Part shown: positions 17,483 to 25,436 of the stretch, piece by piece
Position numbering within the stretch: position 1 is the stretch's first letter
Layout of the letters: each line of letters opens with the position of its first letter
Source of the DNA: Maribacter sp044594925
Lineage (GTDB): Bacteria; Bacteroidota; Bacteroidia; Flavobacteriales; Flavobacteriaceae
Direction: 5' to 3'
DNA length: 64,000 bases
Assembly: GCF_044594925.1 (NCBI RefSeq)
Contig: NZ_CP138991.1
Coordinates: forward strand, 3,224,001-3,288,000
Translations under genes and position numbers: made by a program
The notes under the pieces: model-generated
What the model saw: only the letters and a program-made list of their open reading frames with translations
The model's database searches: none
Told to the model about the DNA's origin: nothing

Positions 17483-18250
17483 TTATTCCATTTGCTTAGA
17501 ATTTGGGATGTCAAAACCCTTATCTGTAAAGTTTTGTTTTAATTTTTGATGTTTTTCGTCGTCTGAATTGGCATACCTAATAATAGATTCCATTTTACAT
17601 CCTCTGGCAATTGTAAAAGAGTTTTGAATTTGACGGGCGGTTTCAGTAGGAAATGGATCACCACTGGCTTTATACGGCATCTTAATATACCCAAGGTCTG
17701 CCAATTCTCTAATAATCATTGCCAAATGTGCAGGCTTGCCAACCCAAGTGAGTTTGTTGGTCTCATTCTTGTTATTTAATTGATTTATTGTATTTGAAAG
17801 AATTTCTTTACGTTTCTGTAAATCTTGTTGAAGATTTGAAATCATGGTAAGGTGGTAGAAACAATTAAAATCAAATTTAAAACACTTAATTACATCATTA
17901 GATTCAATAAAACCATAGTTCAATTTTTTTTCGTCACGATAAGTTGATGCATTGCCGAAACAGGCATTTGAAATTATTTTATCTATATCTGGAAGGACCT
18001 TGAAGTCAATCAATTCCAACAGCACTTTTGGATTTTGGCTGTTTTCGAATTGAAAAGTTATTAAATCATCTAATTCCATTATATCAATATCAAACAGAAT
18101 AGTTCTGACGAAATAATTGTAATAAAGTTTCTTATCGAGTTTTGCTCCTAAGAAAAAGTAGTTTTTTAGTAAATACGGATTTACTTTCTCTTTTAACTTT
18201 TCCCTTTGATTAAAAGGAACTTCATCTACAGCAAATATTTTATTATCCAT
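17483..18250 (-). CDS. Hypothetical element protein, RteC-like
   Basis: 255 residues, no signal peptide. The C-terminal half contains a charged linker (NQLNNKNETNK), LTWVGKPAHLAMIIRELADL, GYI and a final helix-rich part. The W-G-x-x-x-L pattern and position beside the integrase resemble the RteC family of Bacteroides conjugative-transposon regulators, but the match by eye is partial. The gene is 22 bp downstream of the integrase and probably cotranscribed with it. A role in excision control is inference. Confidence 0.6.
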   Translation of the reverse strand: MDNKIFAVDEVPFNQREKLKEKVNPYLLKNYFFLGAKLDKKLYYNYFVRTILFDIDIMELDDLITFQFENSQNPKVLLELIDFKVLPDIDKIISNACFGNASTYRDEKKLNYGFIESNDVIKCFKFDFNCFYHLTMISNLQQDLQKRKEILSNTINQLNNKNETNKLTWVGKPAHLAMIIRELADLGYIKMPYKASGDPFPTETARQIQNSFTIARGCKMESIIRYANSDDEKHQKLKQNFTDKGFDIPNSKQME

Positions 18251-18272
18251 TTAAATTAAATTTAGCGCGTAA

Positions 18273-19577
18273 TTAATTCAATTTAAAAAAAACTGAATCC
18301 GCTATTTTTACAGCCCTTTCTTGAGGAGTTACTTTTATGTATTTGTAAAATTCTAATTCTGAAGTATGACCACTTATGGCCATAATATCAATAACTGGCA
18401 TTTTACTCAGATAAGCATTGGTACAAAAGGATCTTCGTGCCGTATGGGTTCCAATCAAATCATATTTTTTTTTAGTTTCTGAGTTTTTTACACCTCCTTT
18501 TGTTTTTATTGAAACGACACTATCATTAATCTTAGCTTTTAAGCCTATTTTTTTGATGTACTCATTAATTAATGGTTCTGGCATTTTTTTTGGGGACTTC
18601 CCGTTATATCTTTTGGTAAATATGGATTTTAAATTTGGATGGACAGGTATATAAATAGTTTTTGAAGTTTTCTTTTGGGTTATTTCAAACACTTCTTTCC
18701 CATTAAACGTTCTAATGTCTTTAACTCCGAGACCATTGAAATCCGAAACTCGTTGACCCGTATAATATCCAATCAAAAACAAATCTCGGGCCTGTTCCCA
18801 AGACTTATTATGCGTGAGATCAAGATTCTCTATTCGATTAATTTCATCTGCTGTTAGATAAATAGCAGAAGTGTTTTCGGACACTCTTCTAAACTCGCGG
18901 TGTTTATATGTTAAGTTCGTATTAACACCCTCTTCAGTTGCTCTGTTCATTAGGGCGATGATATTTTTAATATGTTTCCCTATGGTATTTAGGGACATAT
19001 CTTTCTCTTCCAAATAATTGACAAATGAATAATAAAATTCTAAGTCTATTGTTTTAAATATCACCTTTCGACCATAAGCTTTAGAATACTCTCTAATCTT
19101 TTTTATCGTTTGTTTGTAAGCTCTGATAGTTATTAAACTTAAACTACCCATAGAGGTCATTCTAAGCTGTTCCTCTCGTTGTTTAACAAATTCATCTGCA
19201 AACTGAAGAAACTCTATGTTTTTTGTAGCATCTTTTGACTCTTTATTATTAATTATATTGTAGAACAGTTCTTTTAAAACATCTTTATCGTATTGCTTGT
19301 AATTACCATTTAAGTTAGTAATGCCTTTAAGAAATAAAGATTCAAATTCTAGTAAGCGAGAATTTACCATTTCTCTATTGGCAATATGCGATACGGCTCT
19401 TATTTTTTGTTTATTTGAATCCCAATATTTTGGCAGAATTTTAAAGCCTGTAGAGAGTTTAAGTCGGTTAGCTCTTCCGTAACTATAACTAAATAGTATA
19501 GAGGTTTCTTTTAATGAGCTAGGGTTTTTTAATAAAAACCTTACCGTTCCTGAAGTACTGCTTATACTTTTAGCCAT
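18273..19577 (-). CDS. int: Tyrosine recombinase (integrase) of the element
   Basis: 434 residues. The Bacteroidota-type N-terminal domains (arm-binding part 1-110, SAM-like core-binding 120-235) precede a catalytic domain. The active residues are R276 in TGQRVSDF, K near 303, H378 and R381 in HTARR, H404 in SGHTS and Y413 in FYKYI, nine residues after H404 as in active enzymes. It is intact and probably functional. The start codon is 18 bp from the GGGACAAC direct repeat, and the gene points away from the right att site. It catalyses integration into the tRNA 3' end. Confidence 0.95.
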   Translation of the reverse strand: MAKSISSTSGTVRFLLKNPSSLKETSILFSYSYGRANRLKLSTGFKILPKYWDSNKQKIRAVSHIANREMVNSRLLEFESLFLKGITNLNGNYKQYDKDVLKELFYNIINNKESKDATKNIEFLQFADEFVKQREEQLRMTSMGSLSLITIRAYKQTIKKIREYSKAYGRKVIFKTIDLEFYYSFVNYLEEKDMSLNTIGKHIKNIIALMNRATEEGVNTNLTYKHREFRRVSENTSAIYLTADEINRIENLDLTHNKSWEQARDLFLIGYYTGQRVSDFNGLGVKDIRTFNGKEVFEITQKKTSKTIYIPVHPNLKSIFTKRYNGKSPKKMPEPLINEYIKKIGLKAKINDSVVSIKTKGGVKNSETKKKYDLIGTHTARRSFCTNAYLSKMPVIDIMAISGHTSELEFYKYIKVTPQERAVKIADSVFFKLN

Positions 19578-19594
19578 TTATACAGATTTAAAAA

Positions 19595-19614
19595 GGGACA
19601 ACATTGGGGACAAC
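19595..19614 (-). repeat. Phased direct repeat upstream of the integrase
   Basis: GGGACAAC at 19595-19602 and 19607-19614, period 12 bp. It is the same motif and period as at 459/471 near attL. It overlaps the region where the integrase promoter must be, so it could serve both recombination and integrase autoregulation. Confidence 0.55.
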
Positions 19615-19742
19615 ATATGCTTTAATTATGGTTATTTCAAATATATCTATTTTATCTCAAATAGTTTCTATTATCAACAATTAAAGGGGTTTAAGATAAT
19701 TTGAAGTAAACTAAGGTAACATAGGTTCAACTAAAAAAACGT

Positions 19743-19756
19743 CCATGTGGGACCAC
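19743..19756 (+). other. attR-type copy of the tRNA 3' end (first)
   Basis: CCATGTGGGACCAC is identical to the last bases of the tRNA gene (387-400). It lies 166 bp beyond the integrase start and is followed by its own terminator at 19767. It is the closest candidate for the right end of the element. Confidence 0.72.
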
Positions 19757-19766
19757 ATTAGTAGTG

Positions 19767-19798
19767 AAAAAGTCTTAGTGAAAACTAGGACTTTTTTT
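19767..19798 (+). terminator. Terminator behind the first right-hand tRNA-end copy
   Basis: AAAAAGTCTTAGT (19767-19779) pairs with ACTAGGACTTTTT (19784-19796) over a GAAA loop with one G-T pair, followed by more T. It is of the kind expected directly after a tRNA gene. Confidence 0.65.
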
Positions 19799-19847
19799 GT
19801 GAACAAGCTTTGGGCGAGAAGCCTGTCCTGAGCGGAGTCGAAGGGAT

Positions 19848-19864
19848 CCCATGTGGGACCACTT
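19848..19864 (+). other. Second right-hand copy of the tRNA 3' end
   Basis: CCCATGTGGGACCACTT is a 17-base perfect match to 386-402, longer than the copy at 19743. It is also followed by a terminator and then by a phased repeat pair, repeating the order seen at attL. It may be the original tRNA end, or the left end of a second, decayed element. Confidence 0.7.
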
Positions 19865-19870
19865 TCATTT

Positions 19871-19907
19871 AAAATCCAATCTATTTAATTAGGTTGGATT
19901 TTTTATT
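19871..19907 (+). terminator. Terminator behind the second right-hand tRNA-end copy
   Basis: AAAATCCAATCT (19871-19882) pairs with AGGTTGGATTTT (19891-19902) with one wobble, followed by a T run. It is the third distinct terminator attached to a copy of the same tRNA end. Confidence 0.6.
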
Positions 19908-19915
19908 TTCTAAAA

Positions 19916-19935
19916 GAGACAATACTGGGGGCAAC
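19916..19935 (+). repeat. Degenerate phased repeat pair after the second tRNA-end copy
   Basis: GAGACAAT at 19916-19923 and GGGGCAAC at 19928-19935, period 12 bp. The order tRNA end, terminator, repeat pair is the same as at attL. Confidence 0.4.
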
Positions 19936-20146
19936 CTATTGATTGAAATATTGGTAAATATATTTATTTTGACTTCATGTAAGTTATTTTAAAGCGTAGC
20001 AAAGATTAATGTGAAGTCATCGTTTATTTCAACTTGCCAAGAAGTTATTAAAGAAACTGAAACATAATAGATTCTTTGCAGAAGGTGCTATTTGTAAAGA
20101 GTTTAAAAGGGGTCCCGTAGTAGGTTCATTAACGAGAATATTTGAA

Positions 20147-20166
20147 GAGACCAAGAAAAGGACAAC
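20147..20166 (+). repeat. Outlying degenerate phased repeat pair
   Basis: GAGACCAA at 20147-20154 and AGGACAAC at 20159-20166, again with period 12. It lies outside both tRNA-end copies. It could be the remnant of an arm site from a lost element. Confidence 0.3.
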
Positions 20167-20398
20167 TTGGGAATAAGAATTAGGACTTTGACTGTTCAAT
20201 AAAAAGCGTGTTACACTATTCCTAATGAATCACTCAAACCTCCTCAGCTACCCATATCCAACAAACTAATTTAGGACGGTTCATACATGACAAGAGATTT
20301 AAGAATTATAGGTGTCGTAGTAAACTACCTCTGAGCAAACTCATAAAGCATTGAAAGGAAAATCAGGTTTAAATCTCGAGTATCGCGTAAAATAACGG

Positions 20399-20578
20399 CT
20401 ATTTTGAAGAAGCAACACTCGTATTCATATCTTCAAGTGATTTTGAAACAATAGTGCCAACTTCAGTAGCTATCTCACCTGAATATTCCATGAATAGTAT
20501 TAGGCCTATGATGAGGCCTATAACAACAATAATATCATTCCATAATCCAGTATCTAAAGTATTTTCTTTGCGTTTCAT
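20399..20578 (-). CDS. Small single-pass membrane protein (59 aa)
   Basis: ATG at 20576-20578, stop at 20399-20401. The product begins MKRKENTLDTGLWNDI and has one clear membrane helix, IIVVIGLIIGLILF (about 16-29), followed by a soluble tail. It has no family I recognise. Codon use and clean length suggest a real gene, probably the first chromosomal gene beyond the element remnant. It is 88 bp downstream of the TauE gene on the same strand. Confidence 0.5.
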   Translation of the reverse strand: MKRKENTLDTGLWNDIIVVIGLIIGLILFMEYSGEIATEVGTIVSKSLEDMNTSVASSK

Positions 20579-20666
20579 CGTTACTAAATGGTTGGTTGCT
20601 ATGGAAAAATAACGAAAAAAATAGGCATTAACAATTTTTTAAGAAAAAACCATCTTTTAAATTGGG

Positions 20667-21404
20667 CTATTGAAAAAGAATCAATAGCGCTCCCAATGCG
20701 GTTAGTACTAGTATCATTTTTCTAAAGAAAGCCTCTTTAATGAGTTTTATGATTCGGATACCTACAAAAAAACCAATAAAAATACCAGGAAGTAATTTAA
20801 GATTCAATGCCAATGTTTCTTGGGAAATGGTATTCCAAACGAAAATATGAAAGGGGAGTTTAATGATATTGATAATTAAGAACAGCCAAGCCGCGGTACC
20901 AATGAAATGATTTTTAGGCAAGCGCATGGCTAAAAAATAAATATTTGAAAAAGCTCCGGCAAGGTTACCTACCATGGTCGTGATTCCTGCGATGATGCCA
21001 ATACTGCTAGAGAATGCCCAATGTTTTGGAACGGTTTTCACTTTTTTTCTATCCCACCAGTACATCATAATAACTGTGATGATAATGATAATAGCCATCC
21101 CAATTTTAAATAGCGATTCAGGAAGGTCTTTACCCACAAAAACGCCAATGACAACGCCAAACACCATCCACGGTAAAACCTTAAAAACATAGTTCCATTG
21201 TGTATGCCTGTTGTAATAGATAACCGCAAAAATATCTGCCAGTACAAGCAACGGAACTACTAACCCGGTAGATTCTTTGGCACCAAAGGCTAAGGCCATG
21301 AAGGTTACATTGATAACGGCAATTCCTTTAATTCCTGCCTTGGATAGCCCTATCACAAAGGCAGCGGCAGAAGCAAGAATCCAAGAAGTTAAGGTAATTT
21401 CCAT
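20667..21404 (-). CDS. TauE/SafE-family membrane transporter
   Basis: About 245 residues. The start MEITLTSWILASAAAFVIG at 21404 is preferred. The upstream ATG at 21449 overlaps a TACTTTTG -7 box (minus strand, 21447-21454) and would lack an mRNA. The protein has seven to eight membrane helices. The family signature GLSKAGIKGI near the N-terminus is repeated in weaker form in the second half (GAFSNIYFLAMRLPK). Members export sulfite, sulfoacetate and other organic anions; the substrate is not inferable. The gene is divergent from the symporter gene. Confidence 0.85.
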   Translation of the reverse strand: MEITLTSWILASAAAFVIGLSKAGIKGIAVINVTFMALAFGAKESTGLVVPLLVLADIFAVIYYNRHTQWNYVFKVLPWMVFGVVIGVFVGKDLPESLFKIGMAIIIIITVIMMYWWDRKKVKTVPKHWAFSSSIGIIAGITTMVGNLAGAFSNIYFLAMRLPKNHFIGTAAWLFLIINIIKLPFHIFVWNTISQETLALNLKLLPGIFIGFFVGIRIIKLIKEAFFRKMILVLTALGALLILFQ

Positions 21405-21446
21405 AGTTGTTAATAAGAGCGAAAAGGGTGTTGAGCGATCAAAGGG

Positions 21447-21454
21447 CAAAAGTA
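21447..21454 (-). promoter_or_regulatory. -7 box of the TauE/SafE gene
   Basis: TACTTTTG on the minus strand matches TAnnTTTG and lies 43 bp upstream of the preferred start at 21404. No clear TTG is seen at -33. Confidence 0.35.
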
Positions 21455-21497
21455 TCTTAAATTATTTTATCTTTAAACGTTAACCAACTACCGAACC

Positions 21498-23309
21498 ATG
21501 GAATTAAGCACACTAGATTATAGTTTTATAATCGCCTTCTTTACAATAGTATTAGGGATAGGGATTTACGTCTCTAAGAAATCAGGAAAAAATTCCTCTG
21601 AATTTTTTCTGTCAGGGCGTACCATGCCTTGGTGGTTACTGGGCCTTTCCATGGTTGCCACCACTTTTTCAACCGATACGCCAAACCTTGTTACAGATTT
21701 GGTAAGAACTACCGGAGTTTCAGGAAACTGGGGATGGTGGTGTTTTCTATTAACAGGAATGCTTACCGTTTTTGTCTACGCAAAGTTGTGGCGTAAATCT
21801 AATGTCAAAACCGATCTCGAATTCTATGAACTACGTTATGGTGGGAAGCCCGCTAGTTTCCTAAGGAAATTTAGGGCCGTTTATCTGGGCGTTCTGTTCA
21901 ATGTCATTACCATGTCCGCGGTTACCTTGGCGGCCATAAAGATCGGTGGTATCATGCTCGGTTTAGAACCTTGGCAAACCGTTGTGGGTGCAGGGTTAAT
22001 TACCGTTATATTTAGTGCTCTAGGAGGATTCAAAGGAGTTGTTTATACCGATTTCTTACTCTTTTTTGTTGCAATGGCAGGTGCTATCGGAGCCGCTATT
22101 TATTTGGTGAATATTCCGGAGGTAGGAGGCTTACAGGCAATAATAGATAACGATTTGGTAAAATCTAAAATGGATATTTTACCGGATTTTAGTGATAAAA
22201 AGGCACTGATTACCATTTTGGTCATTCCGCTGGCCGTGCAATGGTGGAGTTCTTGGTATCCTGGTGGTGAGCCGGGCGGAGGTGGTTATATTGCGCAACG
22301 TATGTTGGCCGCAAAAGATGAGAACCATGCCATAGGGGCCACTTTCTTCTTCAACATCATGCACTATGCCTTACGCCCATGGCCATGGATTTTAGTAGCC
22401 TTGGCATCATTGGTGGTTTATCCTGATATTGCCAGTATTTCTGAGGCGTTTCCAAATGTACCTGCGGATAAATTAGGGCATGATTTGGCATATTCCGCTA
22501 TGTTGACCAAATTACCAAGTGGCCTTTTAGGCGTAGTCCTTGCCTCGTTAATAGCGGCGTATATGAGTACCATTTCTACACAATTGAACTGGGGTTCTTC
22601 GTATCTCGTTTTTGATTTCTACAAACAACAGGTTAATCCTGACGCTACGGAGAAGCAGATGGTTAATTTCGGTAGATTATCCACCGTATTACTAATGGTT
22701 TTAAGCGCGCTTTTGGCTTTGGCCATGCAAAATGCCATGGGGGTTTTTAATCTATTGTTATCGTTCGGAGCAGGAACAGGCTTAATTTTTATTTTGCGTT
22801 GGTTCTGGTGGCGTATCAATGCTTGGAGCGAGATTTCCGCAATGTTCGCATCCGGAATTTTGTCTATTTTAATAGCAACAACTTCGTTAAAAGAAGTGCT
22901 ATTTGGAGCAGAAAACGGATTGTTGCCCGATTGGAGCGAGCTTCCGTTTATAATGATCGTTACCACTATTATTTGGCTAATCGCAACATTTGTCACTCAA
23001 CCAGAATCAAATGATGTGCTACGCAGTTTTTATTTGAAAATACAACCGGGCGGACCAGGTTGGTCTAAAGTGGTTAATGAAGCGAAGACAGCTCATGTGG
23101 AAATAATCACAACCCAGGAAAAATGGAGTGTTCCTTCAGGAATCGTGGCTATGTTATTGGGCGTAGCCCTTATTTATTCTTTAATGTTCGCTACGGGATA
23201 TTGGATTTATGGCAGAACCACTTCTGCGATGATTTTAAGCGGTGTTGCTTTGGTGTCGGGTCTTTTATTGATAAAGGCTTGGGGTAAAATGAAGAACAAC
23301 ATTCTGTAA
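21498..23309 (+). CDS. Sodium:solute symporter (SSS family)
   Basis: 603 residues with about 14 membrane helices. The N-terminus (YVSKKSGKNSSEFFLSGRTM) and the unwound-helix motif STDTPNLVTDLVRTTG are typical of SSS carriers of sugars or other small solutes, driven by sodium. The next gene, 18 bp on, is an NagX-like membrane acyltransferase. That suggests an amino-sugar or other glycan-derived substrate (inference). Confidence 0.88.
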   Translation: MELSTLDYSFIIAFFTIVLGIGIYVSKKSGKNSSEFFLSGRTMPWWLLGLSMVATTFSTDTPNLVTDLVRTTGVSGNWGWWCFLLTGMLTVFVYAKLWRKSNVKTDLEFYELRYGGKPASFLRKFRAVYLGVLFNVITMSAVTLAAIKIGGIMLGLEPWQTVVGAGLITVIFSALGGFKGVVYTDFLLFFVAMAGAIGAAIYLVNIPEVGGLQAIIDNDLVKSKMDILPDFSDKKALITILVIPLAVQWWSSWYPGGEPGGGGYIAQRMLAAKDENHAIGATFFFNIMHYALRPWPWILVALASLVVYPDIASISEAFPNVPADKLGHDLAYSAMLTKLPSGLLGVVLASLIAAYMSTISTQLNWGSSYLVFDFYKQQVNPDATEKQMVNFGRLSTVLLMVLSALLALAMQNAMGVFNLLLSFGAGTGLIFILRWFWWRINAWSEISAMFASGILSILIATTSLKEVLFGAENGLLPDWSELPFIMIVTTIIWLIATFVTQPESNDVLRSFYLKIQPGGPGWSKVVNEAKTAHVEIITTQEKWSVPSGIVAMLLGVALIYSLMFATGYWIYGRTTSAMILSGVALVSGLLLIKAWGKMKNNIL

Positions 23310-23327
23310 ACCAAATTAGATTGTAAG

Positions 23328-24413
23328 ATGAAAGATAGAATACTGTCCGTTGATATTTTTAGAGGTGCCACTATTATCTTAATGGTACTGGTGAATACAC
23401 CCGGAACCTGGTCCAATGTTTATGCGCCTTTCTTGCATGCAAAATGGCACGGCTATACACCAACGGATTTAGTTTTTCCATTCTTCTTGTTCATCGTAGG
23501 AACGTCTATTGTTTTCTCTTATAAAAACAAGAAGATTGATGCCGGAGTCTATAAGAAAATAACGATTAGAACATTAAAACTAATTGGTTTAGGGCTTTTT
23601 CTTGGAGCCTTTTTAATAAGCTTTCCTTTCGTTAAAGATTGGGCGGATATCCGTTTTCCAGGTGTGCTGCAGCGCATAGGTGTTGTTTTCTTTTTCGCAG
23701 CGATACTTTTCGTAAATTTTAATTGGAAAACCCTGATTGGAATAACGGTAGCAATGCTCATAGGATATTGGTTGTTGATGACTTTGGTGCCTGTAAACGG
23801 AATAGCATCTACACTTGACAGGGCCCCGAATAATTTGGCCAATTGGTTAGATGTAAAGGTCTTTGGCACCCATAATTACAAAGCAGATTATGACCCAGAG
23901 GGCTTATTGAGTACCATTCCGTCCATTGCGAGTTCATTATTAGGGATTTTTACCGGTTTAATACTTACCTCCAAGCAAGAGAAAAAAGCGACACTATTGA
24001 TGGGAATAGGCGGAAGCCTTTTGATTATAGGACACCTTTGGGATATCATATTTCCTATTAATAAGGCCTTATGGACCAGCAGTTTTGTTTTGGTTACCGC
24101 TGGATGGGCCAATCTGGTGCTGGCTTTAATTTATTACCTGACGGATGTAAAAAAGCTAAAGTTCGGGAGCATATTCCGGTATGCCGGGGCTAACGCTATT
24201 GTGGTCTATTTCTTATCGAGTTTTATCGCTAAAATCATGGGTCAGATTCGCATTGGTGAGACCTCATTGCACGGCTGGCTTTTTCAGAATATCTACGTGC
24301 ACGATTTTATGTCCATGGAATTGTCTTCGCTACTTTATGGGCTATCGGTAGTAGCTTTTTATTGCTTTCTGGCATATTTCTTGTACCAGAAAAAGATATT
24401 CATAAAAGTATGA
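23328..24413 (+). CDS. NagX-like membrane acyltransferase family protein (DUF5009)
   Basis: 361 residues, about ten membrane helices. The opening RILSVDIFRGATIILMVLVN, then GYTPTDLVFPFFLFIVG and FPGVLQRIGVVFFF, is the signature of the heparan-alpha-glucosaminide N-acetyltransferase-like family (also found as NagX in N-acetylglucosamine gene clusters). The conserved H of human HGSNAT is not clearly placed, so the reaction is uncertain. It probably forms an operon with the symporter upstream. Its stop overlaps the next start by ATGA. Confidence 0.8.
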   Translation: MKDRILSVDIFRGATIILMVLVNTPGTWSNVYAPFLHAKWHGYTPTDLVFPFFLFIVGTSIVFSYKNKKIDAGVYKKITIRTLKLIGLGLFLGAFLISFPFVKDWADIRFPGVLQRIGVVFFFAAILFVNFNWKTLIGITVAMLIGYWLLMTLVPVNGIASTLDRAPNNLANWLDVKVFGTHNYKADYDPEGLLSTIPSIASSLLGIFTGLILTSKQEKKATLLMGIGGSLLIIGHLWDIIFPINKALWTSSFVLVTAGWANLVLALIYYLTDVKKLKFGSIFRYAGANAIVVYFLSSFIAKIMGQIRIGETSLHGWLFQNIYVHDFMSMELSSLLYGLSVVAFYCFLAYFLYQKKIFIKV

Positions 24414-24991
24414 TCAGACGACAGTTGTTGCCATGCAAGTATGCTTTAGTTCTTGTTTCACTCCTTTTTATTGGTATCCATTCTATTTTAGGCCAAGAAG
24501 ATTATCGCTACGGCTATATTGTAAAAGCCAATAACGATACGCTCTTTGGACGGGTAAGTAATCGTAGACTCGGACCTTGGGGAGGTTTACATGACAAGAT
24601 AAAGTTTAAAGGCAAGGGTTTAAAAAAGCGCTACGCGCCTAAAAATTTAATAGCATATAAAAAGGGAGATTCCATTTACAGAACATTAATATTGGGAAGT
24701 AGTCCTGAATTTTTGTTGTTAAAGTCGGAAGGTCCTGTCTCACATTATCACTATTACTTTGAACCAGACCCGGCATCAAGACTGATACTGGATATAGATT
24801 ACTTTCAGAAAGGCAATGGATCATTAATACGTGCTACTCAAGGTGTTTTTGGGCTTAAAAGGAAAAGGTTGGTATCATTTTTTAGTGACTGCCCGCCATT
24901 AGTAGCGAAAATTAAAAATAAGGAGTTTAAATATGCTTTTGAACTTGTAGCTTTTTATAACGAATGGAAGGAAAACCAAAAAACGTACTAG
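24410..24991 (+). CDS. Hypothetical secreted protein
   Basis: About 193 residues. Start chosen at 24410 (MIRRQLLPCKYALVLVSLL), because it makes an ATGA overlap with the previous stop and gives a clean signal peptide ending near GIHSILGQ. An in-frame ATG at 24362 lies inside the upstream gene. The mature part begins DYRYGYIVKANNDTLFGRV, a pattern common in Bacteroidota periplasmic or surface proteins of unknown role. No named family recognised. Confidence 0.75.
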   Translation: MIRRQLLPCKYALVLVSLLFIGIHSILGQEDYRYGYIVKANNDTLFGRVSNRRLGPWGGLHDKIKFKGKGLKKRYAPKNLIAYKKGDSIYRTLILGSSPEFLLLKSEGPVSHYHYYFEPDPASRLILDIDYFQKGNGSLIRATQGVFGLKRKRLVSFFSDCPPLVAKIKNKEFKYAFELVAFYNEWKENQKTY

Positions 24992-25329
24992 GAACAGATT
25001 TATGTTCTTGCTGTTTTGAACCTAAAACAGGCTTTTACAGAGATGGTTTCTGTAAAACAGGAGCTGAGGACTACGGCACTCATGTGGTCTGCGCAGTTAT
25101 TACGGATGAATTTTTATCGTTTACCAAGTCCAAAGGAAACGATTTATCCACTCCAATACCGCAATGGTCTTTTCCAGGGTTAAAAGCTGGGGACAAATGG
25201 TGCCTTTGCATTATGCGATGGCTAGAGGCCGTAAAAGCGGGGAAGGCTCCAAAAATTGTATTGAAAGCAACCCATGAAAAAGCACTGGAGTATACATCAT
25301 TGGCTGTTTTAAAACAATATGAAACCTAA
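24964..25329 (+). CDS. DUF2237 family protein
   Basis: 121 residues. The motifs KNVLGTDLCSCC, TGFYRDGFCKTGAEDYGTH, FSKS-like FTKSKGNDLSTPIPQWSFPGL and GDKWCLCIMRW are the family's hallmark, with conserved cysteines. The biochemical function of the family is unknown. It overlaps the end of the preceding gene by 28 bp in another frame. Confidence 0.9.
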   Translation: MEGKPKNVLGTDLCSCCFEPKTGFYRDGFCKTGAEDYGTHVVCAVITDEFLSFTKSKGNDLSTPIPQWSFPGLKAGDKWCLCIMRWLEAVKAGKAPKIVLKATHEKALEYTSLAVLKQYET

Positions 25330-25386
25330 GGCCCTAGCGAATAGCTTTTTTAACAGACTTTTAATGTGGAGCATTTAGATATACAT

Positions 25387-25394
25387 TATTTTTG
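25387..25394 (+). promoter_or_regulatory. -7 box upstream of the TonB receptor gene
   Basis: TATTTTTG matches TAnnTTTG, 43 bp before the TTG start codon. A TTG at the usual -33 distance is not seen. Confidence 0.35.
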
Positions 25395-25436
25395 TTTAAT
25401 ATTTATTAAAAATTAATAAACAAAAAATAAATCACC

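Larger units (their letters stand above)
387..19756. mobile_element. tRNA-integrated element carrying restriction and defence genes
   Basis: The element is bounded by tRNA 3'-end repeats (386-402 and 19743-19756; a second right-hand copy at 19848-19864 would extend it by about 108 bp). It has a tyrosine recombinase next to the right end, a replication-type module (helicase loader, initiator-like protein, HTH/excisionase-like protein), and cargo made of type I RM, McrBC and an uncharacterised ATPase pair. Genes are nearly all minus strand and visibly more AT-rich than the flanking chromosome. No relaxase, type IV secretion or phage structural genes are present. It therefore depends on another element for transfer, or is a satellite or IME-like element. 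Confidence 0.82.
19578..20398. other. 820-bp gene-free right junction of the element
   Basis: The stretch holds two tRNA-end copies with terminators, three pairs of 12-bp-phased repeats, and the string CCTGAGCGGAGTCGAAGG at 19828, a type of intergenic repeat common in Bacteroidota. The part from about 19,940 to 20,398 has no convincing gene. It has a short open stretch ending near 20,177, without an ATG. It looks like decayed element DNA. Confidence 0.6.

Noticed and set aside
387..19756. CRISPR array or prophage
   Set aside because: No regularly spaced repeats of CRISPR type and no capsid, terminase or tail genes were found.
19828..19846. GAGCGGAGTCGAAGG string as an att or operator
   Set aside because: Similar strings are common intergenic repeats in Bacteroidota; it is not repeated at the other end of the element.
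19980..20177. Open plus-strand stretch in the right junction
   Set aside because: No ATG, overlaps a repeat pair, and no similarity I can name; probably decayed DNA.
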